From the NCBI GenBank assembly GCA_031284195.1, contig JAITAI010000024.1, forward strand, positions 1-6,515: a stretch of 6,515 nucleotides of DNA, given 5' to 3'. This stretch comes from Treponema sp. (GTDB taxonomy: Bacteria > Spirochaetota > Spirochaetia > Treponematales > Breznakiellaceae). Position 1 is the first letter of the stretch. Each line of letters starts with the position of its first letter. Shown here one piece after another: positions 5,322 through 6,515 of the stretch. Below the pieces are notes generated by a model that saw nothing but the letters and a program-made list of their open reading frames with translations, ran no database searches and had not been told where the DNA came from. A program made the position numbers and the translations under genes.

Positions 5322-6329
5322 TTAATCGGCAAGCAACAACTTTGCCTTCCATATTTCCGTTGCATTTTGAACGTTAGCAACAAAAAATATGTCATTATCT
5401 ATACCCCATGACGGGGCAAAGACATCCACATTCCCACTGGTTAATTGGGAAAGACCGGTTCCATCGGTATGTATCAAAAACAAGTGCTGCCTTTGGGTTT
5501 CAAGCTTTTTGCTTGGCAATCTAAAGCCGCCCTTCTTGGTAGTAGCGGTGATAAAGGTGTTTGCGCCCTTGGCAAACAGGATATACCGTCCATCTTTTGA
5601 ATAGCTCGGCTGGGAGCAAAATTCAATTACTTTCCTGTCTTTGTCCGTAGCAGCTGCATAGATTTGGGTTACCTGGTTATTAGATAAATCCATAACACAA
5701 ATACTCCCATCTTTAATGAACACGTATTTATTCTCCGTTGGATGCCAGCTCGGCGAGTTGCCCGTACCCAGGATGGTAACTTCACTGCCATCGTCCTTTA
5801 CCCGTACAATATGCCTCACGCCGTTCACCCCGGTTTCACAGAGTATTTCCTTTCCTTTTATACTGGGACGGGTATCGTAATCACCTATGGGGTTTCTCGT
5901 GATATAGGTCTTGCCGCCGCCGGTAATATTTGATTTGACGAGTTTGCTCGCTCCCCCTTCATATACCACATACACAAACCCCGCATTATCATCGTACCAT
6001 ACCGGTCCAAAGGAAGGATCCGTAACAATGGGTGTTTTTGCCGATAAATTCGCGTCCCGAAGCAGCATAACCGAGAAATCCTCAAAAGGAATGGTGGCGT
6101 TTACATCGGTAACATTTGCTTCGCAGTAGAGAATTTTTGAACCGTCCGGCGAAACTCGGACGGCGTCTTTTCGAAGGCCGTTTTCGGTAACCCGAATAAC
6201 ATTTTGCAAAGTCGCTGAATCATAACTAATAATGTCAGCGGTCTTTGATTCAGCGCTGCTGGCGCAACCGGAAAGGATAGTTCCCAGTATAGCACCCAAT
6301 AGCGTAAACCAACAATTTTTCTTTACCAT
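5322..6329 (-). CDS. TolB-like beta-propeller lipoprotein
   Basis: 335 aa. Start ATG at 6329 with GAGGAAG about four bases upstream. Residues 1-22 are a lipoprotein signal peptide: basic VKK, hydrophobic core, lipobox LSGC with Cys22. The mature protein shows repeated blades of the TolB / WD40-like PD40 type: VSPDGSKILYCEA (59-71), PSWHPTENKYVFIKDGSICV (193-212), PSYSKDGRYILFAKG (241-255) and LIHTDGTGLSQLTSG (285-299) followed by PSW. The Asp-Gly turns and Trp/Tyr at these points are typical. Such propellers bind proteins or peptidoglycan-associated partners; no catalytic triad of the prolyl oligopeptidase type is visible. It is probably anchored at the inner or outer membrane. It is much shorter than TolB and lacks its N-terminal domain, so it should not be named tolB. 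Transcribed alone as far as seen, and convergent with the HEAT gene. Confidence 0.85.
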   Translation of the reverse strand: MVKKNCWFTLLGAILGTILSGCASSAESKTADIISYDSATLQNVIRVTENGLRKDAVRVSPDGSKILYCEANVTDVNATIPFEDFSVMLLRDANLSAKTPIVTDPSFGPVWYDDNAGFVYVVYEGGASKLVKSNITGGGKTYITRNPIGDYDTRPSIKGKEILCETGVNGVRHIVRVKDDGSEVTILGTGNSPSWHPTENKYVFIKDGSICVMDLSNNQVTQIYAAATDKDRKVIEFCSQPSYSKDGRYILFAKGANTFITATTKKGGFRLPSKKLETQRQHLFLIHTDGTGLSQLTSGNVDVFAPSWGIDNDIFFVANVQNATEIWKAKLLLAD

Positions 6330-6380
6330 TTTCTTCCTCTATGGTCAAAAAGTATAAAAATGTATATAAAACCACAGAAT
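6330..6380 (-). promoter_or_regulatory. candidate promoter of the propeller lipoprotein
   Basis: The 50 bases before the start are AT-rich. TATACT at 6356-6351 on the minus strand is a good -10 box, 21 bases from the ATG, leaving room for a short 5' UTR with the GAGGAAG ribosome binding site. The position for a -35 box reads TTCTGT, a poor match. Confidence 0.4.
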
Positions 6381-6447
6381 TGTTTGATTTCCCCCGCAGG
6401 GCAGCGTTCTTTTCAAGAATTCCAGGTTTTATATTCCATAACCAGGT

Positions 6448-6469
6448 ATATACAAAGCCTTTTGTATAT
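6448..6469. repeat. inverted repeat upstream of the propeller lipoprotein
   Basis: ATATACAAA and TTTGTATAT form a perfect 9-bp inverted repeat with a GCCT spacer. It lies about 120 bases upstream of the lipoprotein start, beyond its probable promoter. It could be a regulator site or the terminator hairpin of a gene outside the window, although no long T-run follows on either strand. The surrounding 6381-6515 holds no other gene I can support; a minus-strand frame there that overlaps the lipoprotein start looks like noise. Confidence 0.4.
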
Positions 6470-6515
6470 CCTTTGTGGTACGCCTTCATGCCCGTACCCG
6501 CATCCGTCCTGTTTA

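Noticed and set aside
6250..6515. Minus-strand frame overlapping the propeller lipoprotein start and open to the right edge
   Set aside because: It overlaps the lipoprotein signal peptide by 80 bases, covers that gene's AT-rich promoter, and shows no recognisable domain.
1..6515. CRISPR arrays, insertion sequences, rRNA or tRNA genes
   Set aside because: No regularly spaced repeats, transposase-like frames, or RNA-gene signatures were found on either strand.

Overview
The window reads as chromosomal DNA of a spirochaete, most likely a Treponema of the termite-gut type. That assignment is inference. It rests on a moderate GC content near 50%, several lipoprotein signal peptides, a secreted HEAT-repeat protein, a lipoprotein beta-propeller and a decayed leucine-rich-repeat gene. 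No marker gene for taxonomy is present. Codon use looks similar across the intact genes and no intact mobile element is visible.

Layout, left to right. (1) Positions 1-803, minus strand: a lipoprotein gene of unknown function, cut by the window edge. (2) 838-1761, minus: pyrB, aspartate carbamoyltransferase, with all catalytic residues. It lies 34 bases upstream of the lipoprotein and probably shares its transcript. (3) 1754-1961, minus: a pyrB leader region holding a promoter, a 53-codon leader ORF, a U-rich tract and an intrinsic terminator just before the pyrB ribosome binding site. The leader ORF runs through the terminator and ends inside the first codons of pyrB. This is the architecture of the E. 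coli pyrL/pyrBI UTP-sensing attenuator, and it is the most interesting item in the window. (4) 1981-2091, minus: a possible 36-aa basic small protein, unrecognised. (5) 2138-3274, plus: tgt, the tRNA-guanine transglycosylase of queuosine synthesis, with a -10-like box so close to its ATG that the mRNA may be leaderless. (6) 3271-4695, plus: a secreted HEAT-repeat protein whose GTG overlaps the tgt stop by 4 bases. (7) 4696-5321: a gene-poor stretch between converging genes, holding a lipoprotein remnant with an early amber stop, a strong hairpin, the C-terminal end of a leucine-rich-repeat protein and about 240 bases of unexplained, possibly repeated sequence. (8) 5322-6329, minus: a TolB-like beta-propeller lipoprotein. 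(9) 6330-6515: its AT-rich promoter region, with an inverted repeat.

Functionally, pyrB makes carbamoyl-aspartate for pyrimidines, apparently under pyrimidine-sensitive attenuation. tgt modifies tRNA and is tied to an exported HEAT-repeat protein by translational overlap. The two lipoproteins and the HEAT protein belong to the cell envelope. No pyrI regulatory subunit is seen next to pyrB. The 4.7-5.3 kb interval looks like a graveyard of surface-protein genes.
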